Notes: generated by a model from the letters alone, not told the origin. A DNA stretch of 64,000 nucleotides from Candidatus Tectimicrobiota bacterium (GCA_026005175.1 BPKO01000013.1:1-64000); one strand, 5' to 3'. Counted from the stretch's first letter, positions 36,339-47,409 are shown. Program-made: numbers and translations.

Positions 36339-36395
36339 GAGCGCTGTGACGCCTGAACCGCGGCTGGCCGCAACACGAAGGGGAGGAGAAATTAC

Positions 36396-38183
36396 GTGCG
36401 CCGCCGCTCTCTGCTCACCAGCTCCGTGCTCCTTGTGGCATGGCTTTCCGAGGCCGTGGCGCAGGAAGCCCAGGGCGTGGCCGCGCTCGCCGACACCAAG
36501 GTGGCGCTCGACACCCTGTGGACGCTGCTTTGCGCCTTCCTCGTCATGTTCATGGCCCTTGGCTTTGCCATGCTCGAGTCGGGGTTTTGCCGCGCCAAGA
36601 ACACCGTCAACATCCTGGCCAAAAACCTGGTGGTCTTTGCCATCACCGCCATTGCCTTTCTCGCCGTGGGCTGGGGGCTGATGTTTGGCGACGGCACCGG
36701 GTTTATCGGCCTCAAGGGCGTCTGGTTCCTCAGCGGCCCCGACAACAGCCCGGCCACCGGCGAGGCCTACCGGGGCGTCTACGGCGCCATTGCCTGGACG
36801 GGGATCCCGCTGGCCGCCAAGTTCCTCTTCCAGATGGTCTTTGCCGCTACCGCCGCCACCATCGTTTCGGGGGCGGTGGCGGAGCGCATCCGCTTTTCCG
36901 CGTTTCTTCTCTTTTCCACCCTGATGGCTGGCCTCCTTTACCCCATCACCGGCCACTGGATCTGGGGCGGGGGCTGGCTGCAGCAGCGCGGCATGCTCGA
37001 CTTTGCCGGCTCTACCGTGGTGCACTCGGTGGGCGGCTGGGCGGCCCTGGCCGGGGCGCTTCTTTTGGGGCCGCGCCTGGGCAAGTACACGCCCGAGGGC
37101 CGCGTGCAGGCCATCCCCGGCCACAGCCTCACCTCGGCCACCATCGGCGTCTTCGTGCTGTGGTTTGGCTGGTTTGGCTTCAACCCCGGCTCGACGATGG
37201 CCGCCGACTGGCGCCTCATCGGCCACATCGCCGCCACCACCAACACCGCCGCCGCCGCGGCCACCCTCAGCGCCACCGCCACTGCCTGGGTGCTGCTGGG
37301 CAAGCCCGACTTTGCCATGATCCTCAACGGCGCCATTGCCGGCCTGGTGGCCATCACCGCCCCCTGCGCCTTTGTCAGCCTGGGCAGCGCCTTCTTCATC
37401 GGCCTTGGCGCCGGCATCCTGGTGGTGCTGGCGGTGCTCTTCTTCGACCGCATCCGCGTCGACGACCCGGTGGGCGCCATCTCCGTCCACCTCGTCTGCG
37501 GCGCCTACGGCACCCTGTGCGTTGGCCTCTTTGCCGAGCCGGCGGTGAACCCGGCGGTGACCACCGCCGGCCTCTTCTTTGGCGGCGGCTCGACGCTCTT
37601 CGGGGTGCAGCTGCTCGGCGTGGTGGCGGTGGGCGCTTTTACCTTTCTGTCTTCCCTCGTCGGCTGGTCGCTGATTAAAGGGCTGGTGGGCCTGCGCGTG
37701 CCGCCGGAAGAGGAGCTCGAGGGCCTCGACCGCGGCGAGCACGGCAACCTCGCTTACCCTGACTTTGCCCTGGTGACCACCGGCCGCGAAGTGACCGTGC
37801 CGCGGCCGGCGCCACCGGTGGCCGCGCCGGTTGCCGCCACCGCCCAGCCCGCCGCGGCGGCCCGCGGGCCACAGCCTTCTAGCCGGCGCCCGCCGCTGCG
37901 GCCAGAAGCGCCCCGCAGCCCTGCCGGCTTCCAGCACCGCCCCTTTACCCTGGTGGTGCACGGCGTCGACAAGCGCGCCCTCAAAGCGGTCTGGGAGCAG
38001 CTCTGCTACGACTACCCGGCCAAGACGCCCAAGGCCTTCAACGAGCTCTACCCGCACGTGGTCACCGTCGGCGAGCAGACCTTCACCTTCCGCCAGGGCG
38101 ATCCCCTGCTCTACCGCGAAGCGGTGGAACGCCTGCTGCGGGACTACGGGCTGGAGACGGCCCAGGTGGAAGTCACTGCCTAG
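36396..38183 (+). CDS. amt: ammonium transporter with extra C-terminal domain
   Basis: 595 residues. Residues 1-22 form a signal peptide, as in many AmtB proteins; about 11 membrane helices follow to near residue 430, with ammonium-channel motifs LGFAMLESGFCRAKN, TGHWIWGGGWL and TVVHSVGGW. After the standard end (EGLDRGEHGNLAYPDF) a proline/alanine-rich linker of about 55 residues (460-513) leads to an additional domain of about 80 residues (515-595: FTLVVHGVDKRALKAVWEQL to the end). I do not recognise this domain; it lacks the T-loop pattern of PII (GlnB) proteins. GTG 36396 has GGGGAGGAG upstream. A flotillin-like gene follows 11 bases later. Confidence 0.9.
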   Translation: MRRRSLLTSSVLLVAWLSEAVAQEAQGVAALADTKVALDTLWTLLCAFLVMFMALGFAMLESGFCRAKNTVNILAKNLVVFAITAIAFLAVGWGLMFGDGTGFIGLKGVWFLSGPDNSPATGEAYRGVYGAIAWTGIPLAAKFLFQMVFAATAATIVSGAVAERIRFSAFLLFSTLMAGLLYPITGHWIWGGGWLQQRGMLDFAGSTVVHSVGGWAALAGALLLGPRLGKYTPEGRVQAIPGHSLTSATIGVFVLWFGWFGFNPGSTMAADWRLIGHIAATTNTAAAAATLSATATAWVLLGKPDFAMILNGAIAGLVAITAPCAFVSLGSAFFIGLGAGILVVLAVLFFDRIRVDDPVGAISVHLVCGAYGTLCVGLFAEPAVNPAVTTAGLFFGGGSTLFGVQLLGVVAVGAFTFLSSLVGWSLIKGLVGLRVPPEEELEGLDRGEHGNLAYPDFALVTTGREVTVPRPAPPVAAPVAATAQPAAAARGPQPSSRRPPLRPEAPRSPAGFQHRPFTLVVHGVDKRALKAVWEQLCYDYPAKTPKAFNELYPHVVTVGEQTFTFRQGDPLLYREAVERLLRDYGLETAQVEVTA

Positions 38184-38194
38184 GAGAGACTCCC

Positions 38195-39790
38195 ATGTGG
38201 TTCCTCGTCCTCCTCGTCGTCCTTGCTGCCCTTGCGGCCTGGCTCTTCACCCGCCTCTACGTCAAAACCCCAGCCAACATGGCCTTCATCCGCACCGGCC
38301 TGGGGGGCAAGCGGGTGGTCATCGACGGCGGCGCCCTCGTCTGGCCGCTGGTGCAGCACATCCAGTGGCTTTCCCTCGAAACCTTTAAGCTCGAGGTGGT
38401 CAAAAGCGGCAAAGAGGCGTTTATTACGCGTGACCGCTTGCGCGTCGACGTGGGGGCCGAATTCTACCTCAAGATCCCGCCCGATGCCGCCGCCATCGAG
38501 CGCGCCGCCCGCTCCCTGGGCGAGAAGTCCTTTAGCCCCGAAGGCGTCCACCTCCTCATCCAGGAAAAGCTCATCTCCGCCCTGCGCGCCGTCATCGCCA
38601 CCATGGAGCTCATCGAGATGCACGAAAACCGCCGCCGCCTCGCCCTGGCGGTGATGGAGCAGCTGCAGGAGCCGCTGCTGGCGGCCAACGGCCTGATGCT
38701 CGAGGAGGTGTCGATTTTCCACCTCGACCAGACCGAGCGCGGCTTTCTCGACCCCGGCAACGTCTTTGACGCCGAGGGCCTGCGGCAAATCGCCGCCCAG
38801 GTCTCCGAGCGCGCCCGCCAGCGCAACGAGATCGAACGCAACACGGAAGTGGCCATCAAGCGCAAGGACGTGGAGGCGGTGAAGCTAAAGCTGGCCCTCG
38901 ACCAGGAACGTGCCTTTGCCGAAGCAGAGCAGGCCAAGGCGGTGGAGACTTACCGCGCCCAGCGGCTGGCCGAGACCGAGCAGTTCAAAGCCGAGCAGGA
39001 GCGCCTGGCGCGCGAGGCGGAAATCGCCAAGCGCCGCGCCATCCGCGAGGCGGAAATCGCCGAGGCGCAGGCCATCCGCGCCGCCGAGCTGCAGCGCGAG
39101 GTCTTCCTCCTGGGGCAGCAGCGCCTGCGCGAGCTGGCCGAAATCGAAAAGGCGCAGGCCGTGGAAGAGGCACAGCAGGACAAGGCCATTGCCGTGCTCC
39201 TCAAGGAGCGGGCGCGGCTAGAGGAAGAGCAGCGCCGCCTGCAGGCCGAAGCCCTCAAGGAACAGGCAGCACAGGAAGTGATCACCGCCGCCGAGCGCCT
39301 GGCCGCCGAGCGCGCCCGCGAGCTGGCGGTCATCGCCGCCCTGCAGGAGCTGGAGGTGGCCATGAAGAAAGCCGAGGCGCGCGAGCGCCTGGCCGCCGCC
39401 CGGCGCCAGGAAGGAGAGGCCGAAGCGTACGCCCTGCTCAAGCAGCGCGAGGCGGAAAACACCCTGGAGGAAAAAATCATCCGCCGCGACTTGCTTCTCG
39501 CCCTCATCGAGCGCGCCCCGCAGCTGGTGGCCGAGCTCATGGCCCCGGCCAAGCAGATCGACAGCATCCGTATCCTCGACGTGGGCGGCTGGCGCGCCAA
39601 TGGGGCCGCTGGCGAGACCTCGGCGGTGGACCGCGTCATTGCCGGCGTCCTCGGTGCTGGCGCCGCTTTGCCGCTGCTCAAGGAGCTCCTTGACTTTGCC
39701 CGCCTCGAGCCCGCCCAGCTGCTGCAGCGCCTCGCCGAGCAGCTGCCCGGGCTGCGAGAAGCCCTGGCACGCCAGGAGCCGCCCCACTGA
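38195..39790 (+). CDS. flotillin-like SPFH (band 7) protein
   Basis: 531 residues. One membrane helix (about 2-18) is followed by an SPFH/band-7 domain (about 25-190: KTPANMAFIRTG, AFITRDRLRVDVGAEFYLKI) and then a long alpha-helical, charged, coiled-coil-like region of EA/ER-rich repeats to about residue 430, as in flotillins and YqiK. Such proteins organise membrane microdomains. It lies 11 bases after the ammonium transporter, so the two are probably co-transcribed, which may mean it scaffolds that transporter. Hopanoids, made by HpnR-type pathways, are also components of such domains; the adjacency to hpnR is suggestive only. Confidence 0.88.
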   Translation: MWFLVLLVVLAALAAWLFTRLYVKTPANMAFIRTGLGGKRVVIDGGALVWPLVQHIQWLSLETFKLEVVKSGKEAFITRDRLRVDVGAEFYLKIPPDAAAIERAARSLGEKSFSPEGVHLLIQEKLISALRAVIATMELIEMHENRRRLALAVMEQLQEPLLAANGLMLEEVSIFHLDQTERGFLDPGNVFDAEGLRQIAAQVSERARQRNEIERNTEVAIKRKDVEAVKLKLALDQERAFAEAEQAKAVETYRAQRLAETEQFKAEQERLAREAEIAKRRAIREAEIAEAQAIRAAELQREVFLLGQQRLRELAEIEKAQAVEEAQQDKAIAVLLKERARLEEEQRRLQAEALKEQAAQEVITAAERLAAERARELAVIAALQELEVAMKKAEARERLAAARRQEGEAEAYALLKQREAENTLEEKIIRRDLLLALIERAPQLVAELMAPAKQIDSIRILDVGGWRANGAAGETSAVDRVIAGVLGAGAALPLLKELLDFARLEPAQLLQRLAEQLPGLREALARQEPPH

Positions 39791-39846
39791 GGCCGCCCGC
39801 CGCCGGACTTTCGCGCGGGCTGCCGCTGTGCTATGCTGGCACCACC

Positions 39847-40626
39847 ATGGTGGTGCTGGAGCATGTCAGCAAGCGCTTTGGCGCGCGCCTTGCCCTCGAC
39901 GACGTCTGCCTCTGCCTGGGGCAGGGGCGCACCCACGTGCTGCTGGGCTCGAGCGGCTGCGGCAAGACGACGCTGCTGCGCCTCGTCCTCGGCCTGGAGC
40001 AGCCCGACGGCGGCGCGGTGTACGTCGGCGGCACGCGCGTGGAGGCTGCCACCTGCCGCGCCTTGCGGCGGCAGATGGGCTACGTGGTGCAGGAAGGCGG
40101 CCTTTACCCGCACCTGACGGCGGCCCGCAACGTGACGCTGCCCGCCGAGGCGCAGCGCTGGCCGCGGCCGCGTATTGCCGCTCGCCTCCACGAGCTGGCG
40201 GCGCTGGTGGACTTGGACCTGGCCACGCTGCAGCGCTATCCCCAGCAGCTCAGCGGTGGCCAGCGCCAGCGCGTGGGCCTCATGCGCGCCCTCATGCTCG
40301 ATCCGCCGCTGCTGCTCCTCGACGAGCCCCTGGCTGCCCTCGATCCCCTGGTGCGCGCCGAGCTGCAAGCGCAGCTGCGGGCCATCTTCACCACCCTGGG
40401 CAAAACGGTGCTCCTTGTTACCCACGACCTGCGCGAGGCTGCCCTCCTTGGCGACACCGTTACCCTGATGCACGCCGGCCGCGTGGTGCAGCACGGCACG
40501 CTGGCCGACTTGGTAGAGCGCCCGGCCACGCCCTTTGTCACCGCCTTCTTGCAGGCGCAAGCGCTGCCCCCGGTGCTGGAGAAAGGGCGCCTGGCGCCTG
40601 CTGCCGGCGCAGAGGAGTCGCCCTGA
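39847..40626 (+). CDS. ABC transporter ATP-binding protein, OpuC/glycine betaine type
   Basis: 259 residues. Walker A is SSGCGKTT, the Q-loop is VVQEGGLYPHLT, the signature is LSGGQRQRVGLMRAL and Walker B is LLLLDEPLAALD, then a switch His (LVTHDLREA). It belongs with the osmoprotectant importers. It lies 4 bases before the gene for the fused binding protein and permease. A weak -10 (TATGCT, 39832-39837) would place the start of transcription at or just before the ATG, so it could be leaderless; no ribosome site is obvious. Confidence 0.9.
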   Translation: MVVLEHVSKRFGARLALDDVCLCLGQGRTHVLLGSSGCGKTTLLRLVLGLEQPDGGAVYVGGTRVEAATCRALRRQMGYVVQEGGLYPHLTAARNVTLPAEAQRWPRPRIAARLHELAALVDLDLATLQRYPQQLSGGQRQRVGLMRALMLDPPLLLLDEPLAALDPLVRAELQAQLRAIFTTLGKTVLLVTHDLREAALLGDTVTLMHAGRVVQHGTLADLVERPATPFVTAFLQAQALPPVLEKGRLAPAAGAEESP

Positions 40627-40629
40627 GCC

Positions 40630-42123
40630 ATGGGCAAAGGCGTGGCTTGCGCAGCAATGCTCTTTTGCCTGCTGTGGCTGCCGCGCAGCGCCGTCGCGCA
40701 GCCGGTGCTGCGCGTGGGCTCTAAAGCCTTCACCGAGAGCTACCTGCTGGCCGAGCTCGTGGCCCAGATCGCCGAGCAGGTGGGCGAAGCGCGGGTGGAA
40801 CGCCACCTGGGGCTGGGCGGCACCGGCATCACCTTTCAGGCCCTGGTGAGCGGCAAGATCGACCTCTACCCCGAGTACACCGGGACCTTGAGCCACGTGA
40901 TTCTCAAAGACCCCTCGCTGCGCCAGGTGGCAGCGCTGCGGGCGCGCCTTGAGCGCTGGGGGCTGACCCTCAGCGAGCCCCTGGGCTTTAACAACACCTA
41001 CGCCCTGGCAGTGCGCCGCGAGCTGGCCGAGCGCCTTGGCCTGCGCCGCATTAGCGACCTGGCCCGCCATCCCGAGCTGCGGGCTGCCTTCAGCCCTGGC
41101 TTCCGCGAGCGCGCCGACGGCTGGCCGGGCCTGCAGCGCCACTACGGCCTGCGGTTTGCCGCCGTGCACACCATGGAGCACGCCCTCACCTATACCGCCC
41201 TGGCCGAGGGGCGGGTGGAGGTGATCGACGTCTATACCACCGACGGCAAGCTCACCCGCCTCGACTTGGTGCTGCTGGCCGATGACCGCGGCTTTTTCCC
41301 CGCTTACTACGCCGTGCTGCTGGCACGGCAGGAAGCGGTACGCCGCTTTCCCCGCACCTGGCAGCGCCTGCAGCGCCAGCTGGTGGGGCGCCTCGACGAC
41401 GCCACCATGGCCCGCCTCAACGCCCGCGTCGACCTCGACGGGCAGCGCTTTGAGGCGGTGGCGGCGGAGTTCCTGCACGGCACGGCGGCGCCACGGCGCT
41501 TCTGGCGCCAGCTGCTGCGCCTCACCTGGGAGCACCTGGCGCTGGTGCTGCTGGCCCTCGCCGGCGCCGTGGCCGCAGGTGTGCCGCTGGGGGTGCTGGC
41601 CGCCCGCTGCCGCGGCCTGGGACAGCTGGAGCTCATGGCCATCGGCGGCCTGCAGACGGTGCCGGCGCTGGCCTTGCTCTGCTTCATGATTCCGCTGCTG
41701 GGCATCGGCCCGCTGCCGGCGCTGGTGGCCTTGTGGCTCTACGCCTTGCTGCCCATCGTGCGCACCACCCACGCCGGGCTTATCGCCCTAGAGCGGCAGC
41801 TTCTCGACATCGCCGACGTCCTTGGCCTGAGCCGCTGGCAGCGCCTGTGGCGCCTCGAGCTGCCGCTGGCTTCGGTGAGTATCCTGGCGGGAATCAAGAC
41901 GGCCGCGGTGTTTACCGTGGGCACCGCTACCCTGGCCGCTTTCGTCGGAGGCGGCGGCTACGGCACCCTCATCGTGCAAGGCCTGGCCCTCAACGACGTG
42001 GGGACGATCCTGGCAGGGGCGGTGCCGGCCGCGCTGCTGGCCCTTCTCATGCACGGCGCCTGCGAGCTCCTCGACCGCCTGTGCGTCCCGCGCGGCCTGC
42101 GCCAGGCGCGCGCTTCGAATTAA
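40630..42123 (+). CDS. fused substrate-binding protein and permease, glycine betaine/choline-type importer
   Basis: 497 residues. A signal peptide (about 1-23) is followed by an OpuAC-like binding domain (about 25-285: VLRVGSKAFTESYLLAEL, LGLGGTGITFQALVSGKIDLYPEYTG, VEVIDVYTTDGK) and a binding-protein-dependent permease (about 290-497: LALVLLALAGAVAAGVPLGVLA, GLQTVPALALLCF, EAA-type loop DIADVLGLSRWQRLWRLELP). The fusion of solute-binding and permease parts is known in this transporter class. The binding site aromatic residues were not checked, so the ligand (betaine, choline, carnitine or other) is open. It is co-transcribed with the ATPase gene. Confidence 0.9.
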   Translation: MGKGVACAAMLFCLLWLPRSAVAQPVLRVGSKAFTESYLLAELVAQIAEQVGEARVERHLGLGGTGITFQALVSGKIDLYPEYTGTLSHVILKDPSLRQVAALRARLERWGLTLSEPLGFNNTYALAVRRELAERLGLRRISDLARHPELRAAFSPGFRERADGWPGLQRHYGLRFAAVHTMEHALTYTALAEGRVEVIDVYTTDGKLTRLDLVLLADDRGFFPAYYAVLLARQEAVRRFPRTWQRLQRQLVGRLDDATMARLNARVDLDGQRFEAVAAEFLHGTAAPRRFWRQLLRLTWEHLALVLLALAGAVAAGVPLGVLAARCRGLGQLELMAIGGLQTVPALALLCFMIPLLGIGPLPALVALWLYALLPIVRTTHAGLIALERQLLDIADVLGLSRWQRLWRLELPLASVSILAGIKTAAVFTVGTATLAAFVGGGGYGTLIVQGLALNDVGTILAGAVPAALLALLMHGACELLDRLCVPRGLRQARASN

Positions 42124-42124
42124 C

Positions 42125-42153
42125 TTGATCTACCGGTCACGAAGGGTTACGCT
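42125..42153 (+). promoter_or_regulatory. candidate promoter for the hybrid kinase at 42205
   Basis: TTGATC and TACGCT with a 17-base spacer. The layout closely resembles the TTGACT-N17-TACGTT before the MerR gene at 61456, so both may use the same sigma factor. Confidence 0.45.
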
Positions 42154-42204
42154 TAGCTCAACCCGCGTGCCTGGCGGCAAGCTGCGGGCTTGGAAAACAA
42201 GGCA

Positions 42205-43489
42205 ATGAAGTTACTTGTGGTAGACGACAACCCGGCGCAGCGGCGCGCCTTGGCCGAAAGCCTGCGCAGCCGCGGCTTCGAGGTGGTGACGGCGAGCAGC
42301 GGCGAAGAGGCCCTGGCGCGGCTGCGCCAGGAAGGCGTTGACCTGGTGGTGGCCGATGTCTTCATGCCCCGCCTCGACGGCCTCCAGCTCTGCCACGCGG
42401 TAAAAGCCGACCCGCAGCTCTCTCGCATCCCCTGCGTGCTTTTACTCTGCCCTCTGCACCGGTGCCGAGGACGAGGCCCTGGCGCGCCAGGCCGGGGCGG
42501 CGGCGTTTGTCGCCCTGCCGGTGGATGAGGAAACGCTGGCCGCCGCCCTGCAGCAGGCGCGGCAAGCCCCAGCGGCCCGCCGCCCAGCCCTGCCCCCGCC
42601 GGCCGACGCGCCCGTGCGCCTTGAGGCGTACGACGCCCGACTCGTTCACCGGCTGGCGGCGCAGGCGCAGCGCCTGGCGCGCGCCAATGCCGAGCTGCGG
42701 GCCGAGCAGGAAGCGCTCGGCGCCACCCAGGGCCGCCTCTCGGCCCAGGTGGCGGCGCACGCGCAGGAGCTGCGCCAGGCCTACGAAGACCTGGAGGCCT
42801 TTGCGTACGCCGTGTCGCACGAGCTGCGGGCGCCGCTGCGTGCCCTGCAGGGCTTTGCCCAGGCGCTGCTCGAAGACTACGCGCCGCAGCTCGACGCCCA
42901 CGGCCAGGACTACGCCCGCCGCATCGCCCGCGCAGCAGAGCACATGGACACGCTGATCCAGGATCTGCTGGCTTACAGGCCGCCTGGGGCGCGCCGCCTT
43001 GCCGCTGCAGGCCGTGCCGCTGGCCGAAGTGGTGGCAGAAGCGCAGCGCCTGCTGCAGGCAGAAATCGCCGAGCGCCGCGCCCAGGTGACGGTGGTGCCG
43101 CCGCTGCCCGTGGTGTACGGCCACCGCACCACTCTTGTGCACGCGGTGGCCAACCTGCTCTCCAATGCCATCAAGTTCGTGGCTCCCGGGGTGCGGCCGC
43201 GGGTGCGGCTGTGGGCAGAAGTGCGCCAGGGGCGGGCACGCCTGTGGGTCGAAGACAACGGCATCGGCATCGCCGCGGAGCACCACGAGCGCATCTTTCG
43301 CGTCTTCGAGCGCCTGCACGGCACCGAGGCCTATCCCGGCACCGGCGTGGGCCCCTGGCCCTGGTGCGCCGCGGCGTCGAGCGCCTCGGCGGCCGCGTAG
43401 GGGTGGAGTCAGCGCCGGGCCAGGGCAGCCGCTTCTGGATCGAGCTGCCGCAGGCTACGGGGACGGAAAACGCGCGGGGAGGGACGTGA
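42205..43489 (+). CDS. receiver-histidine kinase hybrid (three frame breaks)
   Basis: About 427 residues. An N-terminal receiver (1-120: VVDDNPAQRRALAESL, phospho-Asp51) is followed by a HisKA domain (VSHELRAPLRALQGFAQALLEDY) and a HATPase domain (LLSNAIKFVAPGVRPRV, WVEDNGIGI). The receiver's conserved Lys is replaced by Leu (VALPVDEE), so phosphorylation may not switch it normally. The frame breaks at 42440-42443 (extra T), 42978-42979 (extra G) and 43352-43355 (two extra C); corrected, all blocks join in family order. It is the first gene of a signalling cluster that ends at 50470. Confidence 0.78.
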
Positions 43490-43498
43490 CCAGGACAT

Positions 43499-43936
43499 AT
43501 GCCCGACGTCGTCTTGCTGGTGGAGGACGATGCCAACGACGTGCTGCTCGTCGAGCTGGCGTGGCAGCGGGTGCAGCCGCCGGCGCAGCTGCAGGTGGTG
43601 CGAAATGGCGATGCCGCCATCGCTTACCTTAGCGGCCGGGGCGCTTACGCCGACCGCCAGCGCTATCCGCTGCCCGTGCTGGTGCTGCTCGACCTGCAGC
43701 TTCCCGGCCGCTCGGGCTTCGAAGTGCTGGCCTGGCTGCGGCAGCAGGCGCGCCTGCGGCGCCTGCCGGTGATGGTTTTCACCTCCTCAGGCGAGGCGGG
43801 TGACGTGAATCGCGCGTACGATTTGGGAGCCAACGCCTACCTGGTCAAGCCGGCAACGCTGGCGGCGCTGGTGGATCTGGTGCAGGTGCTGGCCGCGCAC
43901 TGGCTGCGGCTGGTGCGGCGGCCGGAGGTGGCTTAG
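43499..43936 (+). CDS. single-domain response regulator (Rcp1-type)
   Basis: 145 residues: one receiver domain with DD/E-type acidic residues (VLLVEDDANDVLLVELA), phospho-Asp65 (VLLDLQLPG) and Lys (YLVKP). It resembles Rcp1-type regulators that pair with phytochrome-like kinases, here probably with the preceding kinase gene 10 bases away. No output domain, so it would act by binding another protein or as a phosphate relay. Confidence 0.9.
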   Translation: MPDVVLLVEDDANDVLLVELAWQRVQPPAQLQVVRNGDAAIAYLSGRGAYADRQRYPLPVLVLLDLQLPGRSGFEVLAWLRQQARLRRLPVMVFTSSGEAGDVNRAYDLGANAYLVKPATLAALVDLVQVLAAHWLRLVRRPEVA

Positions 43937-43970
43937 GGATGCCGCGCCCGATGCGGGCAGGAGGGCAGCG

Positions 43971-44627
43971 GTGACGCCCGGCAAGCACCCGCAGGCCCGC
44001 AGCGCCATCGCACGGCCGGCCCAGGAGGAGCCCCAGTGGCAGCGGCTGGCGCAGCTGCTGCACGACGGCCTGGGACAGCAGCTCACCGGCGTTGCCCTGC
44101 TGGCCAAGGCCCTGGAGCAGCGCCTGGCCGACCGCGCCCTGCCAGAAGCGGCGGCGGCCGCGCAGCTGGTGGCGATGGTCAACCAGGCCGTGGATCACGT
44201 GCGCCAGCTGTCGCAGTTCCTGGCGCTGGCCCCCCTGCAGCAAGGGGACTTGCCGGCGGCGTTGGCCGCCCTGGCCGCCAGCCTGCATGGCCTCTTCGGG
44301 ATCAACTGCGCTGCACACAGCGTGCCAGGCATGCAGCCCGTGCCGGCAGAGGCGGCGCGGAGCCTGTACCGCCTTGCCCAGGAGGCCGCAGTGAGCCTTG
44401 CCGGCAGCAAGCAGGCATGCGGGGTGACCCTTGGCCTCGCGCCACACCGCGCCGGCCTGCGCCTCACCGTGGACGCCAGCGGGGAGGGGGCTCCCGCGGT
44501 GCTAAGCCGGCTGCGCCTGCGGGCGCGCTGCCTCGGTGCCCGCTTGACGGTGCGGCGGCGGCCGCACGGCCTGCGCTTGGTCTGCACCCTGCCCCTGCCA
44601 GGAGCACGCTCGGACCATGCCCGCTGA
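43971..44627 (+). CDS. NarX/DesK-type histidine kinase without sensor domain
   Basis: 218 residues. The HisKA_3 dimerisation motif is QLLHDGLGQQLTGVALL, and the C-terminal part is a HATPase-like fold, but the N-box and G-boxes (usually DNG and GxGL) are degenerate (VDASGEGAP), so ATP binding is uncertain. No membrane or sensing domain. GTG 43971 has AGGAGG upstream. It is followed at once by the NarL-type regulator gene, overlapping by 11 bases, so the pair forms a compact two-component unit. Confidence 0.82.
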   Translation: MTPGKHPQARSAIARPAQEEPQWQRLAQLLHDGLGQQLTGVALLAKALEQRLADRALPEAAAAAQLVAMVNQAVDHVRQLSQFLALAPLQQGDLPAALAALAASLHGLFGINCAAHSVPGMQPVPAEAARSLYRLAQEAAVSLAGSKQACGVTLGLAPHRAGLRLTVDASGEGAPAVLSRLRLRARCLGARLTVRRRPHGLRLVCTLPLPGARSDHAR

Positions 44628-45291
44628 CGTGCCGCCGCAGCGCTTCCGTATCCTGGTGGTCGACGACCACCCCATTGTGCGCCGGGGGCTGGTGTGGCTC
44701 CTGGCGCGCGAGCCCGACCTGGAGGTGTGCGGCGAGGCCGAAGACGCGGCGCAGGCTCTGGCCGCCGTAGAGGCGCTGCGCCCTGATCTGGCCATCGTCG
44801 ACATTGCCCTGCGCGCGAGCAGCGGCCTTGACCTCATCAAAACCCTGCACGCCCAGGTCCCGCAGCTGCCGGTGCTGGTGCTCTCCATCCACGACGAGAC
44901 CCTCTACGCCGAGCGCGTGCTGCGCGCCGGCGGCCGCGGCTACGTGATGAAGCAAGAAGCCACCGAGACCCTGCTGCAGGCCGTGCGCCAGGTGCTGCGC
45001 GGGGAGCTCTACCTCAGCCCGCGCATGGCCTCGCGGCTGCTCGCGGCCTTTGTCCAGGGGCGCCCGGCCCCGGTGGTGTCGCCGCTGCAGCGGCTCAGCG
45101 ACCGCGAGCTCGAAGTCTTTCGCCTCCTGGGACAGGGCTACAGCACGCGCCAGGTGGCCGCGGCGCTGCACGTGAGCGTCAAGACCGTAGAGACCCACCG
45201 CGCCCATCTCATGAAAAAGCTGCACTTGGCCAGCGCTGCCGAACTCCTCCGCTACGCCACCCAGTGGGTGAACCACCCCGAACGCGGCTAA
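44617..45291 (+). CDS. NarL/FixJ-type response regulator
   Basis: 224 residues. Receiver (phospho-Asp62, VVDDHPIVRRGL) followed by a LuxR-type helix-turn-helix (LSDRELEVFRLLGQGYSTRQVAAALHVS). Lys is in place (YVMKQEAT). It is a DNA-binding regulator, probably controlled by the upstream kinase. Targets are unknown. Confidence 0.93.
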   Translation: MPADVPPQRFRILVVDDHPIVRRGLVWLLAREPDLEVCGEAEDAAQALAAVEALRPDLAIVDIALRASSGLDLIKTLHAQVPQLPVLVLSIHDETLYAERVLRAGGRGYVMKQEATETLLQAVRQVLRGELYLSPRMASRLLAAFVQGRPAPVVSPLQRLSDRELEVFRLLGQGYSTRQVAAALHVSVKTVETHRAHLMKKLHLASAAELLRYATQWVNHPERG

Positions 45292-45293
45292 AT

Positions 45294-45402
45294 CTCCCCC
45301 TTGATTTGCACTCGCCCTCAGGGTTTCCCTGAGGCCACAGTCAGGAAGCGGGGCATCAAGGCAAAAGCGGCGCCGCCCGATACGTATTGCAGCAAGGGGG
45401 AG
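45294..45402 (+). ncRNA. possible structured leader RNA before the PAS kinase gene
   Basis: CTCCCCCTTG (45294-45303) and CAAGGGGGAG (45393-45402) are perfect complements 89 bases apart. Inside is a second perfect hairpin, CCTCAGGG TTT CCCTGAGG (45316-45334), and the palindrome GCGGCGCCGC (45368-45377). The outer stem ends 39 bases before the ATG of the kinase gene, whose ribosome site (GAGAGGGGAGG) follows. This is the only strong long-range stem in a leader in the window and could be a cis-regulatory RNA. I could not match it to a known riboswitch. It starts 3 bases after the upstream stop and could alternatively mark the end of that transcript. Confidence 0.45.
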
Positions 45403-45441
45403 TGAGCTGCCCCTGGCGGGAAGTGCGAGGAGAGGGGAGGC

Positions 45442-47405
<1,964 letters not shown>

Positions 47406-47409
<4 letters not shown>

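Noticed and set aside
36310-36395. A sigma-54 promoter for the ammonium transporter
   Set aside because: No TGGCAC-N5-TTGC box was found; a sigma-70-like TTGCCC-N17-TATATA is the better match.
34872-38057. A 1061-codon open frame opposite hpnR and the ammonium transporter
   Set aside because: High-GC shadow frame; the forward genes have clear motifs and this frame has low-complexity sequence with no domain.
37938-38183. PII (GlnB) domain at the end of the ammonium transporter
   Set aside because: No T-loop tyrosine pattern or PII signature is visible, so the domain is left as unknown.
42205-43489. Three separate small genes in the kinase region
   Set aside because: The fragments join into one receiver-HisKA-HATPase protein in normal order when single-base breaks are corrected.
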